Source: Alphaproteobacteria bacterium (GTDB lineage Bacteria; Pseudomonadota; Alphaproteobacteria; Sneathiellales; Sneathiellaceae). From it: a DNA stretch of 14,187 nt. The position numbers and the translations under genes were made by a program. Below are positions 7,256 to 14,187 of the stretch, one piece after another. A model generated the notes under the pieces. It was not told the origin of the DNA and ran no database searches. It saw only the letters and a list, made by a program, of their open reading frames with translations. The first letter of the stretch is position 1. Each line of letters begins with the position of its first letter. The stretch spans positions 1-14,187 of the forward strand of contig SBHH01000133.1 of NCBI GenBank assembly GCA_006226265.1, read 5' to 3'.

Positions 7256-8110
7256 GTGACAATAAATAATAGCAAACTTGATGCATTACGGGATGAAATC
7301 GACCGGCTCGACGCGGAGCTTCTGTCGGTACTGGAAAAGCGCATCTCCATCGTAAAGGATATCGCGGCGGCCAAGGCCGATGACGGCAAGGCGGTTGCCT
7401 TCCGGCCGGGACGCGAGGCGGCGGTTTTGCGCCGTATCCTGAAGCTGCATTCAAGCGATCTTTCCGACACGGTGGTGGCGGCAATCTGGCGGGAATTGAT
7501 TTCAGCAGTGGGCTGGATGCAGCGGCCCTATACGGTTTCCATTACCGCGCCGGATAAATCAGTTGGATACTGGGATCTGGCGCGGTTTCATTTTGGCTCC
7601 GCCACACCGATGAAATTGCATCAGCTTCCCTCCGTCGTTTTACGGGAAGTCTCGGAAAATGCCTCCGTTCTCGGGGTGCTGCCCTGGTTCAGCCGGGAGC
7701 GCGACACCTGGTGGGAATATCTCGCGCAGGGCGGCGACAGCGCGCCGAAAATCCTGGCGGCGCTCCCGTTTCTCGACAAGCCCTCCGGCGAGTTCGAGGA
7801 TCTCTCCTCCCTCGTGATCGGGCAGGCGGAACCCGAAGCCTCCGGCGACGATGTCACCCTGATCGTGCTGGTCACGCAAAGCGAATGGAGCCGGGCGCGG
7901 CTGAAAGAGCAGCTGGTGAAGGCGGACCTTCCGGGCTTCTGTTCGGATTCCCGTACGCCCGATGGGGCGGATGGCGATTGGCTCCATCTGATCGAGGTTC
8001 CTGAGTTTGTCGCCCGCGGAGATGACCGTCTGGCACGCCTTGCCGAGATCATGGGCAAGGATCATATCAAGACCGTTATTCTCGGCGCCTATGCGGTGCC
8101 CATCAAATAA
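7256..8110 (+). CDS. AroQ-type chorismate mutase with degenerate PDT/ACT-like tail
   Basis: The N-terminal 90 residues form an AroQ chorismate mutase domain, converting chorismate to prephenate. Arg12, Arg29, Lys40, Arg53 and Glu54 line up with E. coli CM Arg11, Arg28, Lys39, Arg51 and Glu52. The remaining 194 residues resemble a bifunctional CM-prephenate dehydratase in pieces. LGVLP (139-143) lines up with YGVVP, LSSLVIG (183-189) with the catalytic TRFLVIG, and 199-282 has an ACT-like layout with DSRTP (cf. ESRP) and ending VILGAYAVP (cf. VLGSYP). TRF is lost and most of the dehydratase core is missing, so only mutase activity is expected. The GTG at 7256 follows AGGTAAG at 7245-7251; the frame stays open to 7160, but the added N-terminus looks unnatural. 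It is the first gene of an operon with the aminotransferase and dehydrogenase. Confidence 0.88.
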   Translation: MTINNSKLDALRDEIDRLDAELLSVLEKRISIVKDIAAAKADDGKAVAFRPGREAAVLRRILKLHSSDLSDTVVAAIWRELISAVGWMQRPYTVSITAPDKSVGYWDLARFHFGSATPMKLHQLPSVVLREVSENASVLGVLPWFSRERDTWWEYLAQGGDSAPKILAALPFLDKPSGEFEDLSSLVIGQAEPEASGDDVTLIVLVTQSEWSRARLKEQLVKADLPGFCSDSRTPDGADGDWLHLIEVPEFVARGDDRLARLAEIMGKDHIKTVILGAYAVPIK

Positions 8111-8137
8111 TTTCCCCGTTAGTTGAAAGAACCTGCA

Positions 8138-9226
8138 ATGTCCAATCCGGTTCCCCAGCCTGGTATTCTGAATATCACCCCCTATGTCGGCGGCAAGTCG
8201 AAAGGCGGCAGCGAGGCGAAGGCGGTCAAGCTCTCCTCCAATGAGTCACCCCTTGGATCGAGCCCGGACGCCGTCGCGGCGATCCATGCCATGGCGGAAG
8301 AGCTGCATCGATATCCGGATGGCGGCGCTTATGAACTGACGAAGGCGATTGCCGAGGTGCATGGCCTGCCCGCCAAAAACATCGTCTGCGGCAATGGCTC
8401 GGATGAGCTGATCTCCCTGTTGATCGACGCCTATGCGGGCGTGGGCGATGAGGTTCTGTTCCCGGAGCATGGCTTCCTGATGTATGGCATTTCCGCCGCC
8501 GCCGCTGGCGCAACCGCCGTGAAGGCGCCGGAAGTGAACCGGACGACGGATGTCGATAATCTGCTGACCGCCGTGACGGATGCGACCAAGATGCTGTTCC
8601 TTGCCAATCCGAACAATCCGACGGGCACTTACCTGCCCTACTCAGAAGTTGTCCGGCTCCGCGAGAATCTGCGCGAGGATATCCTGCTCGTCCTCGATGC
8701 GGCCTATGCGGAATATGTGACCGAGGATGACTACAAGGCCGGGGAAGAGCTGGTCGCAAAATGCGATAATGTCGTGATGACGCGGACTTTTTCGAAAATC
8801 TATGGCCTGTCCGCGCTCCGGCTCGGCTGGGCCTATTGCCCGGATGGCGTTGCCGATATCCTGCATCGGGTGCGGGGGCCGTTCAACGTGAACGCGCTGG
8901 CGCAGGCCGCCGGGGTCGCCGCCGTGCATGATCAGGCCTTCCTTGACAAGGCGCGCGAACATAATGCCAAATGGCTGCCGATTTTGACCCAGGCCTTCCG
9001 GGGCATCGGTCTTGGCGTGACGCCGAGCGTCGGCAACTTCCTGCTGCTTGATTTCGAGGGCACGGGCAGGACGGCGGCGGAGGCGGAAAGCTATCTGGCG
9101 GCACAGGGGCTTTTGCTCCGGGGTGTTGCGGGCTATGGCCTTCCCAACTGCATTCGCATGACCATCGGTCTGGATGACGATAACCGCGCGGTCATCGATG
9201 CGCTGACGGCGTTTCTGGAAAAGTGA
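8138..9226 (+). CDS. hisC: HisC-family aminotransferase, probably aromatic
   Basis: This fold-type I PLP aminotransferase belongs to the histidinol-phosphate aminotransferase family. With the start at 8138 it has 362 residues, normal for HisC. It shows KLSSNESPLG (31-40), NPNNPTGTY (157-165), LDAAYAEY (186-193) and the PLP lysine Lys220 in TFSKIYGLSALRLGW, with Arg228 after it. The frame can start at a TTG at 8123, but ATG 8138 is better placed, with GAAAGA about nine bases upstream. Lying between a chorismate mutase and a TyrA-type enzyme, it most likely transaminates prephenate, 4-hydroxyphenylpyruvate or phenylpyruvate, perhaps as well as imidazole acetol phosphate. A linked hisC-like and tyrC pair with broad specificity is known from Zymomonas. 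Confidence 0.92.
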   Translation: MSNPVPQPGILNITPYVGGKSKGGSEAKAVKLSSNESPLGSSPDAVAAIHAMAEELHRYPDGGAYELTKAIAEVHGLPAKNIVCGNGSDELISLLIDAYAGVGDEVLFPEHGFLMYGISAAAAGATAVKAPEVNRTTDVDNLLTAVTDATKMLFLANPNNPTGTYLPYSEVVRLRENLREDILLVLDAAYAEYVTEDDYKAGEELVAKCDNVVMTRTFSKIYGLSALRLGWAYCPDGVADILHRVRGPFNVNALAQAAGVAAVHDQAFLDKAREHNAKWLPILTQAFRGIGLGVTPSVGNFLLLDFEGTGRTAAEAESYLAAQGLLLRGVAGYGLPNCIRMTIGLDDDNRAVIDALTAFLEK

Positions 9227-9227
9227 C

Positions 9228-10169
9228 ATGACGGACGTTAAATTCAATCGGCTGGCCTTGATCGGGATCGGCCTCATTGGCTCATCTATCGCGCGGGCGG
9301 TGCGAAAGGCGGACCTCGCGTCCGAAATCGTCTGCTCCGCCCGGACCGCCGACAGCCGCCGCGTCGCCATGGAGCTTGGCATTGTCGATGTGGCGTATGA
9401 GACCGCGGAAGAGGCCGTGAAGGGCGCCGATCTCGTCATCCTCTGCACGCCCGTCGGCACGTATGAGGCCATCGCGAAAGAAATTGCGCCGGTGCTGCAA
9501 GAGGGGGCGATTGTCTCCGACGTCGGGTCGGTGAAGTCGGCAGTGGTAAAAGCCATCGGACCGCATATGCCGGACGGCGTTCATTTCATTGCCGGACATC
9601 CGGTCGCAGGCACCGAGAAATCGGGCCCGGCGGCGGGTTTTGCCGAGCTGTTCATCAATCGCTGGTGCATCCTGACCCCGACCGGGGACGTGGATGCCGA
9701 TGCGCTTGAAAAACTCTCGGCCTTCTGGAGTGCGATGGGCAGCAAGGTCGATACGATGGAGCCGGAGCATCATGACCTCGTGCTTGCCATCACCTCGCAT
9801 ATCCCGCATCTCATTGCCTATAACATCGTCGGCACCGCCGATGATCTTGAAGACGTGACCCAGTCGGAAGTAATCAAATATTCGGCGGGCGGCTTTCGCG
9901 ACTTCACCCGTATCGCCGCGTCCGATCCTACCATGTGGCGCGACGTCTTCCTCCATAACAAGGACGCGGTCCTTGAAATGCTGGGCCGTTTTACCGAGGA
10001 CCTTGCGCAGCTTCAGCGCGCCATCCGCTGGGAAGACGGGGATACCCTGTTCAAGATTTTTTCCCGCACCCGGGCGATCCGGCGGCAGATCATCGATGCG
10101 GGCCAGGAAACGCCGGAACCCGATTTCGGCCGTGTCCACAAGGCGGATGACAAGGGCGGGAAGGCTTAA
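9228..10169 (+). CDS. tyrC: Prephenate/arogenate dehydrogenase (TyrA/TyrC type)
   Basis: This cytosolic NAD(P)-dependent enzyme oxidatively decarboxylates prephenate or arogenate towards tyrosine. The 313 residues are a free-standing dehydrogenase without a mutase domain or clear C-terminal ACT domain. Seen: Rossmann GIGLIGSS (13-20), DVGSVK (98-103), the catalytic-type His124 in GHPVAGTEKSG, HIPHLIAY (191-198) and GGFRDFTRIAASDP (221-234). After the second strand (VCSART, 35-40) there is Ser/Arg and no Asp, which hints at NADP use or dual use. Its ATG is one base after the aminotransferase stop, so the genes are one transcript. Prephenate or arogenate preference is not resolved. Confidence 0.92.
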   Translation: MTDVKFNRLALIGIGLIGSSIARAVRKADLASEIVCSARTADSRRVAMELGIVDVAYETAEEAVKGADLVILCTPVGTYEAIAKEIAPVLQEGAIVSDVGSVKSAVVKAIGPHMPDGVHFIAGHPVAGTEKSGPAAGFAELFINRWCILTPTGDVDADALEKLSAFWSAMGSKVDTMEPEHHDLVLAITSHIPHLIAYNIVGTADDLEDVTQSEVIKYSAGGFRDFTRIAASDPTMWRDVFLHNKDAVLEMLGRFTEDLAQLQRAIRWEDGDTLFKIFSRTRAIRRQIIDAGQETPEPDFGRVHKADDKGGKA

Positions 10170-10183
10170 AAAAGGCTGCCCGC

Positions 10184-11236
10184 CTATTGACTGTCGAGCG
10201 GCGCAAGCGGCATCAGGAAGACCGGGCCGAGATACAGCCCTTGATCCACCGCCGCGACGGGGGCGGCGATATATTTCGTGCCATCGTCCTTTTTCTGCTC
10301 AAGAAGCGGCAGCGCGAAGCCCAGCATCCGAGCGGCCTTTTCGCTGATCCGCCGGGTTTTGAGAAGCGCCGCCACAATTGGCCTGTAGCCCATGATTTTG
10401 GTGCGCATCTTGCCGATGGGATAGAACTGATCGTCAATTGCGACCTCGCCCTCGCCCTCAATCGCGCTTGTCCCCCAGTCCGCAACAAGATCGAGGATCT
10501 GGACATAACCGCCCGTATCGCGCCATTGGCCCGCATTCTCCCATGTGAGCGGAAGGGGAAGGCGGCCATGGAGGATTGCGGAAAGGCCGAGCTTCTCCAT
10601 TGTCTGGCCAAGCGGGAAATCCTGCATATCCTCGACCGTCACCTTGTCGCCCCGCATGGCGATCTGTAGCGCAGGGTCGCTTGGCGGAAGCTCCTTGCCA
10701 TTCGGGCCCTTGCGAAGACTTCCGGGCGCCGGTCGGCTGTGAAGCTGCAAGCGGTCCGCCGTCACATGCGCCCGCCAGGACGGGGTCAGCTCCACATGCT
10801 GAAGATCGATGGCCGTCGTCTCAACATGGCCTTTCAGATCGAAAGTCGCGCTCGCATGGGCGGTTTCCGCATCGAGGCGGAGGCTCCGACGCTCGCCCTT
10901 TTCCATCCAGCTCGCGTCCGCCCCGCCGAGCAGGCCGAAAATCGCATGGGTGAGGTTCCAGGGCTCGACCACCGCCCAAAGTTCCTTCATGCGAAGGACG
11001 GGCTTGCCCTCGGCCTCGGGTCCCGTGATGACGAGATTGTCGGTCGTCACCCGCACGCGATAGGGGAAGTCGGAAATGACGAGCGGGGAGCGGGAAATCT
11101 CATAACCCTCGGCGATGCGCTGCTGCTCCCATCCCTTGATGGTATCGACAAGCCGGTCCGCCACCTGGTTCCACCACAGAAAATAGCCGCCGATCAGAAG
11201 GATGAGGGCGATGATCCCCGCAATAAGAATACGCAT
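10184..11236 (-). CDS. DUF2125 domain protein, membrane-anchored
   Basis: This is a 350-residue protein of a family common in Alphaproteobacteria with no known function. An N-terminal hydrophobic segment (about 3-22, ILIAGIIALILLIGGYFLWW) acts as an uncleaved anchor or signal. The remainder is beta-rich and probably periplasmic. LVISDFPYRVRV and the LTWENAGQWRDTGGYV block fit DUF2125. The frame is open upstream to 11353, but the ATG at 11236 starts immediately before the hydrophobic segment and is preferred. It converges on tyrC with only 14 bases between the stops and diverges from the EamA gene at 11345. Nothing in the window ties it to aromatic metabolism except position. Confidence 0.83.
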   Translation of the reverse strand: MRILIAGIIALILLIGGYFLWWNQVADRLVDTIKGWEQQRIAEGYEISRSPLVISDFPYRVRVTTDNLVITGPEAEGKPVLRMKELWAVVEPWNLTHAIFGLLGGADASWMEKGERRSLRLDAETAHASATFDLKGHVETTAIDLQHVELTPSWRAHVTADRLQLHSRPAPGSLRKGPNGKELPPSDPALQIAMRGDKVTVEDMQDFPLGQTMEKLGLSAILHGRLPLPLTWENAGQWRDTGGYVQILDLVADWGTSAIEGEGEVAIDDQFYPIGKMRTKIMGYRPIVAALLKTRRISEKAARMLGFALPLLEQKKDDGTKYIAAPVAAVDQGLYLGPVFLMPLAPLDSQ

Positions 11237-11285
11237 GACGTTCCGGGCTTTCCATGGCTTGATTGCTTGTGAAACAGGCCCGCAC

Positions 11286-11313
11286 TCTATATAGAAAGGG
11301 CTGGATCTGTCAC
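11286..11313 (-). promoter_or_regulatory. Candidate promoter of the DUF2125 gene
   Basis: On the minus strand GTGACA (11308-11313, five of six to consensus) is followed after 16 bases by TATAGA (11286-11291, four of six). The start of transcription would fall near 11279, giving a leader of about 43 bases before the ATG at 11236, and it supports the shortened start. The intergenic stretch also carries TATATA at 11288-11293, which could serve the divergent EamA gene, but its nearest -35-like box is only 15 bases away. Confidence 0.4.
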
Positions 11314-11344
11314 TGAATTTTCGGCCTCGGCCCGGTTTGTCCCC

Positions 11345-12253
11345 ATGTCTCACGCGTCTTCATCCTCACCTCAAAAGCCGCTCCTTATGGCGATGCCGGC
11401 GGTTTTCGTCTTCCTCTGGAGCACAGGGTTCATTGGCGCGAAACTGGGCCTTCCCTATGTCGAGCCGCTCACATTCCTTGCGATCCGATTCGCCATCTGC
11501 GTTGTCCTGTTGTTGCCCGTCGTGATCTTCACAAGGACGCACTGGCCCGCCCGGCTACAGGATTACGGCCATCTCGCCGTTTCGGGGCTTCTCATGCATG
11601 GCGGGTATCTCGGCTTCGTTTTCATGTCGATCTATCACGGAACGCCCGCCGGGACCTCCTCACTTATCGTCGGGATCCAGCCACTGATCGTTGCGGCGCT
11701 CGCGGGCGCGATGCTCGGCGAAAAAGTGAGCCTGCGCCAATGGACGGGGTTGCTCTTAGGATTGCTTGGGGTTTTTCTCGTGGTTTATGCGAAAATCTCG
11801 ATCGGGGAGGGAAGCCTCTTTGCCATGTCGCTTTCCTTCATCGCGCTTTTCAGCATTGCGGGCGGCACGCTTTATCAGAAGAAATTCTGCGCGAATATGA
11901 GCATGAAAAGCGGCAACCTGATCCAGTTTGCCGTTGCCTGCCTCTATTTCACGCTGATGTCGCTCATCTTCGAAACGGGCCATGTCGTCTGGTCGGGAGA
12001 GCTGATCTTCGCCATGGCATGGCTGGTGATTGTCCTGTCCCTGGGCGCCGTGACGCTTCTTTATATCCTGCTTCGGAACGGCGCGGCGGCGAATGTCTCC
12101 AGTCTCTTTTATCTTACACCCCCCTGTACGGCGGTTGTCGCCTATTTCCTCTTCGATGAGACGCTGGGGCTTCTCGCGCTTATCGGTATGGCGGTTGCCG
12201 TTGTTGGCGTCGCACTGGTGAATTACAAGGGACCGAAGAGGAAAGCCGCATGA
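11345..12253 (+). CDS. DMT superfamily EamA-type transporter
   Basis: This 302-residue inner-membrane protein has about ten hydrophobic segments in two EamA repeats. Family features include FLWSTGFIGAKLGLPYVEPLTFLAIR (split over 23-48), TPAGTSSLIVGIQPLI (105-120) and TPPCTAVVAYFLFDETLG in the second repeat, where FDE or GE after the ninth segment is typical. It differs clearly from the YddG-like protein at 2290, so the two are not recent duplicates. The substrate is unknown. The ribosome binding site is poor, and Met15 or Met17 are possible later starts. Its TGA overlaps the ATG of the ChaC-like gene as ATGA, indicating co-transcription and probable translational coupling. Confidence 0.88.
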   Translation: MSHASSSSPQKPLLMAMPAVFVFLWSTGFIGAKLGLPYVEPLTFLAIRFAICVVLLLPVVIFTRTHWPARLQDYGHLAVSGLLMHGGYLGFVFMSIYHGTPAGTSSLIVGIQPLIVAALAGAMLGEKVSLRQWTGLLLGLLGVFLVVYAKISIGEGSLFAMSLSFIALFSIAGGTLYQKKFCANMSMKSGNLIQFAVACLYFTLMSLIFETGHVVWSGELIFAMAWLVIVLSLGAVTLLYILLRNGAAANVSSLFYLTPPCTAVVAYFLFDETLGLLALIGMAVAVVGVALVNYKGPKRKAA

Positions 12254-12858
12254 GCCGGACATATGATCTCGTGCTGGAGCCGGACCTGCCGCCCGTCGAT
12301 TATCCGTTCCCCCATTTGCCGGCAAATGAAAATCTCTGGATTTTCGGCTATGGCTCCCTCATGTGGCGGCCGGGCTTCGATCATCTCGGCATCGAGGATG
12401 CGCAGCTTTTCGGCTACCACCGCGCCTTCTGCGTGACCTCCATCGTCCATCGCGGCACGCCTGAACGGCCGGGCCTGGTCCTCGGGCTTGACCGGGGCGG
12501 CTCCTGCCGGGGCAAGGCGATCCTCTGTCCGGCCGCGATCCGGGAGCCGGTGATCGACTATCTCTATCGCCGGGAAATGGTGACGCGGGTCTATGTGCCG
12601 AAATTGGCGCGGGTGAGGCTCGCGAAGACCGGCGAGATGGTGCAGGCGCTCACCTTCGTTGCCGATCCCTCGCATGAGCAGTATTGCGCGAGCCCTCCGG
12701 TTGAGGAAGCCGCGCGGATTATTTCCGCCGCGTCGGGCCGGGGTGGACCCAATGTCGATTATCTGCAAAGCACGATCGAGCATCTCGATGAATTCGGGAT
12801 CAGTGACGGACCGCTCCACCGGATTGCTGCGCTGTGCAGCCTACTTTCGGGCAGATAA
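12250..12858 (+). CDS. ChaC-like gamma-glutamylcyclotransferase
   Basis: This cytosolic enzyme belongs to the ChaC family, which cleaves glutathione to 5-oxoproline and Cys-Gly. It is 202 residues. The substrate-loop motif IFGYGSLMWRPGF (31-43) is present, with YGSL at 34-37. GYHRAFCVTS and RGTPERPGLVLGL (68-80) follow, then the probable catalytic Glu109 in YLYRREM. GGPNVDYL (165-172) matches the conserved C-terminal block of the family. It starts inside the stop of the EamA gene, so the two form a pair; whether the transporter handles a product of glutathione breakdown is speculation. It ends just before the terminator at 12859. Confidence 0.9.
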   Translation: MSRTYDLVLEPDLPPVDYPFPHLPANENLWIFGYGSLMWRPGFDHLGIEDAQLFGYHRAFCVTSIVHRGTPERPGLVLGLDRGGSCRGKAILCPAAIREPVIDYLYRREMVTRVYVPKLARVRLAKTGEMVQALTFVADPSHEQYCASPPVEEAARIISAASGRGGPNVDYLQSTIEHLDEFGISDGPLHRIAALCSLLSGR

Positions 12859-12898
12859 CAAAAAACGGCGCGGAAGTAGGGGACTTTCCGCGCCGTTT
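12859..12898 (-). terminator. Strong intrinsic terminator of the chemotaxis gene, possibly bidirectional
   Basis: A perfect 13 bp stem is formed by AAACGGCGCGGAA (12863-12875) and TTCCGCGCCGTTT (12886-12898) around a ten-base loop. Read on the minus strand, the stem runs into a six-T tract (12865-12860), so it ends the transcript of the gene at 12920-14161, whose stop lies 21 bases away. On the plus strand only TTT closes the stem, giving weaker termination of the ChaC-like gene, which ends at 12858. Confidence 0.88.
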
Positions 12899-12919
12899 GA
12901 TCTCTTGGATCCCGTTTTT

Positions 12920-14161
12920 CTAGCTTGCCTTGCGGATGGCCGCGAGAAAGCTTTCCGAGGCGCTCTGCAGGGAAGAAACGGTCGAGGAGAGTGTGGTGGC
13001 CGCACTGGCCAGTTCGCTTGAGGATTCCTTTGTCTTGATCGCGGTCTGGTTGACCTTCGCAATATTGAGGGAGACGTCCTGCGTGCCTTGCGAGGCCTCC
13101 TGAATATTCCGGCTGATCTCGATGGTGGCCGAGGACTGTTCCTCCGCCGCCGACGCGATGGCCGAAGCGATCTCGTTCAGGTTCGTGATCGTGGACAAAA
13201 TATCCTCTACCGCTGCGACCGAGGTACCGGTATGGTCCTGAATGGACTGAACCTGTCCGCCGATATCGCCGGTTGCGTTGGAGGTCTGCTGGGCAAGCGA
13301 TTTCACTTCAGAGGCAACGACGGCAAACCCCTTGCCTGCATCGCCTGCGCGTGCCGCCTCAATCGTTGCGTTGAGCGCAAGTAGGTTGGTCTGGCCTGCA
13401 ATATCGCGGATAAGATCGACCACGTCGCCGATCGTCGAGGAGGCCGCCAGCAGTTCCTGAATGCTGTGGGAGGCATTCTGTGCCTTGTCCGATGCGTCGC
13501 TTGTCTTGTCGGAAGATGTCGTCACCTGCCGGGTGATTTCCTGAACCGAGGCAGAGAGTTCCTCCGCGGCGGCACTCACCGTCTGGACATTGACCGTCGC
13601 CTGCTCGGCGGCGGCGGCGACGCTGGAGGAAAGGCTTTGGTTTTCTTCCGCGTACGTCCGAAGCTGGTTTGAAATCGTGTCGACCTGACCCGATGCCTCA
13701 GACAGGGCCTTGATGACTTCCCCAATGGAGGTTTCAAAGGCATCGGCCATTTCGTTCTGATAGCGGATTTTTTCCTCTACCACCTTCTCCATGCCGGCGC
13801 TGGTCTCGTTCATAAAACGGGCACCGTCGCCGAAACTGCCGAGCATCCCGGTCGTCAGGAATTTCCGGTAGAACTGCCCGCCGGAAGCGGCAGTGAGGGA
13901 TGCGGTCGATTCCCGCATGAAAGAGTCGGTCAGGTCGAGAACCTGGTTAAATCCGGCTAGCACGCTCGAAAGCTCGCCATATTCATCCCAGTTCGTGAAG
14001 CGGGCTTCCATGTCGCCCTTTTTCAGGCGGTCGGTCACGTCCTCAAGGGCCGTGAAGATATTGCGGTAGCGCTCGTTCTCGGAGCGCAGTGCTTCAAGTT
14101 CGGAAGACGCGGCATCCAGCTTGTCCTGACCTTCCGGTTTCTTAAAGAATTTTCCAAACAT
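12920..14161 (-). CDS. Soluble methyl-accepting chemotaxis protein
   Basis: This 413-residue chemoreceptor signals to CheA/CheW. No transmembrane segment or periplasmic domain is present, so it is cytoplasmic. After a short start ([10 protein letters not shown]) and a coiled stretch (15-45) come one or two HAMP-like modules (about 34-82 and 84-122). The long coiled-coil signalling domain (about 130-410) follows. The hairpin tip is well conserved: [20 protein letters not shown] (254-273) and [16 protein letters not shown] (277-292). Probable methylation-type sites are AAAEEL (198-202) and AAEEQS (338-343). The C-terminus ends AAIRKAS and lacks a CheR-binding pentapeptide. GGTGG lies about seven bases before the ATG. 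No PAS, globin or other sensor domain is recognised, so the signal is unknown. Confidence 0.92.
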   Translation of the reverse strand: MFGKFFKKPEGQDKLDAASSELEALRSENERYRNIFTALEDVTDRLKKGDMEARFTNWDEYGELSSVLAGFNQVLDLTDSFMRESTASLTAASGGQFYRKFLTTGMLGSFGDGARFMNETSAGMEKVVEEKIRYQNEMADAFETSIGEVIKALSEASGQVDTISNQLRTYAEENQSLSSSVAAAAEQATVNVQTVSAAAEELSASVQEITRQVTTSSDKTSDASDKAQNASHSIQELLAASSTIGDVVDLIRDIAGQTNLLALNATIEAARAGDAGKGFAVVASEVKSLAQQTSNATGDIGGQVQSIQDHTGTSVAAVEDILSTITNLNEIASAIASAAEEQSSATIEISRNIQEASQGTQDVSLNIAKVNQTAIKTKESSSELASAATTLSSTVSSLQSASESFLAAIRKAS

Positions 14162-14187
14162 TCAGGCCACCATTTTCCAGATATATT

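Noticed and set aside
8642..9556. 304-codon open frame antisense to the aminotransferase and dehydrogenase genes
   Set aside because: It spans two clear genes on the other strand and has low-complexity composition.
10155..10184. GGCGGG / CCCGCC inverted repeat between tyrC and the DUF2125 gene
   Set aside because: It has a 6 bp stem with an 18-base loop and no T tract on either strand, too weak to call a terminator.

Overview
The window looks like a chromosomal segment of an alphaproteobacterium. The base composition is GC-rich. The gene content fits that class: a metX-metW pair, a hisC-type aminotransferase directly followed by a tyrA/tyrC-type dehydrogenase, a DUF2125 protein, and gloB next to an unusual SAM-dependent methyltransferase. 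A Rhodospirillales/Sneathiellales-like source is my guess, and the sequence does not settle it. Coding density is very high. Several neighbours overlap or abut, and no intact mobile element, CRISPR array, tRNA or rRNA is visible.

Layout. (1) 1-2266: a phaA-phaB pair for 3-hydroxybutyryl-CoA synthesis, preceded by an AT-rich leader with a perfect TATAAT inside a dyad and closed by an intrinsic terminator. (2) 2290-3195: a YddG-like DMT/EamA exporter whose stop codon touches that of the convergent DUF985 cupin gene (3196-3633). (3) 3635-3724: a short array of 21-22 bp direct repeats between the cupin gene and gloB (3713-4483). (4) 4546-5325: a class I methyltransferase whose 3' end overlaps that of metW. 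(5) 5300-7083: metX-metW on the minus strand, for homoserine acylation in methionine synthesis. (6) 7256-10169: a plus-strand operon of an AroQ-type chorismate mutase carrying a reduced prephenate-dehydratase/ACT-like tail, a HisC-family aminotransferase and a prephenate/arogenate dehydrogenase. Together they form a tyrosine branch from chorismate. (7) 10184-11236: a convergent DUF2125 envelope protein. (8) 11345-12858: a second EamA transporter overlapping a ChaC-like gamma-glutamylcyclotransferase. (9) 12859-14161: a soluble methyl-accepting chemotaxis protein on the minus strand with a strong intrinsic terminator.

How the genes work together. PhaA and PhaB turn two acetyl-CoA into (R)-3-hydroxybutyryl-CoA for polyhydroxybutyrate; no polymerase gene lies in the window. 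The metXW unit and the aromatic unit diverge from one 172 bp control region. GloB and the ChaC-like enzyme both belong to glutathione turnover but are not adjacent.

Most of the window is ordinary metabolic chromosome and I see no obvious new defence or mobile system. The two points most worth following are the chorismate mutase, whose C-terminal region looks like a prephenate dehydratase that lost its catalytic TRF motif and most of its catalytic domain but kept an ACT-like end, and the 22 bp repeat array at 3635-3724.
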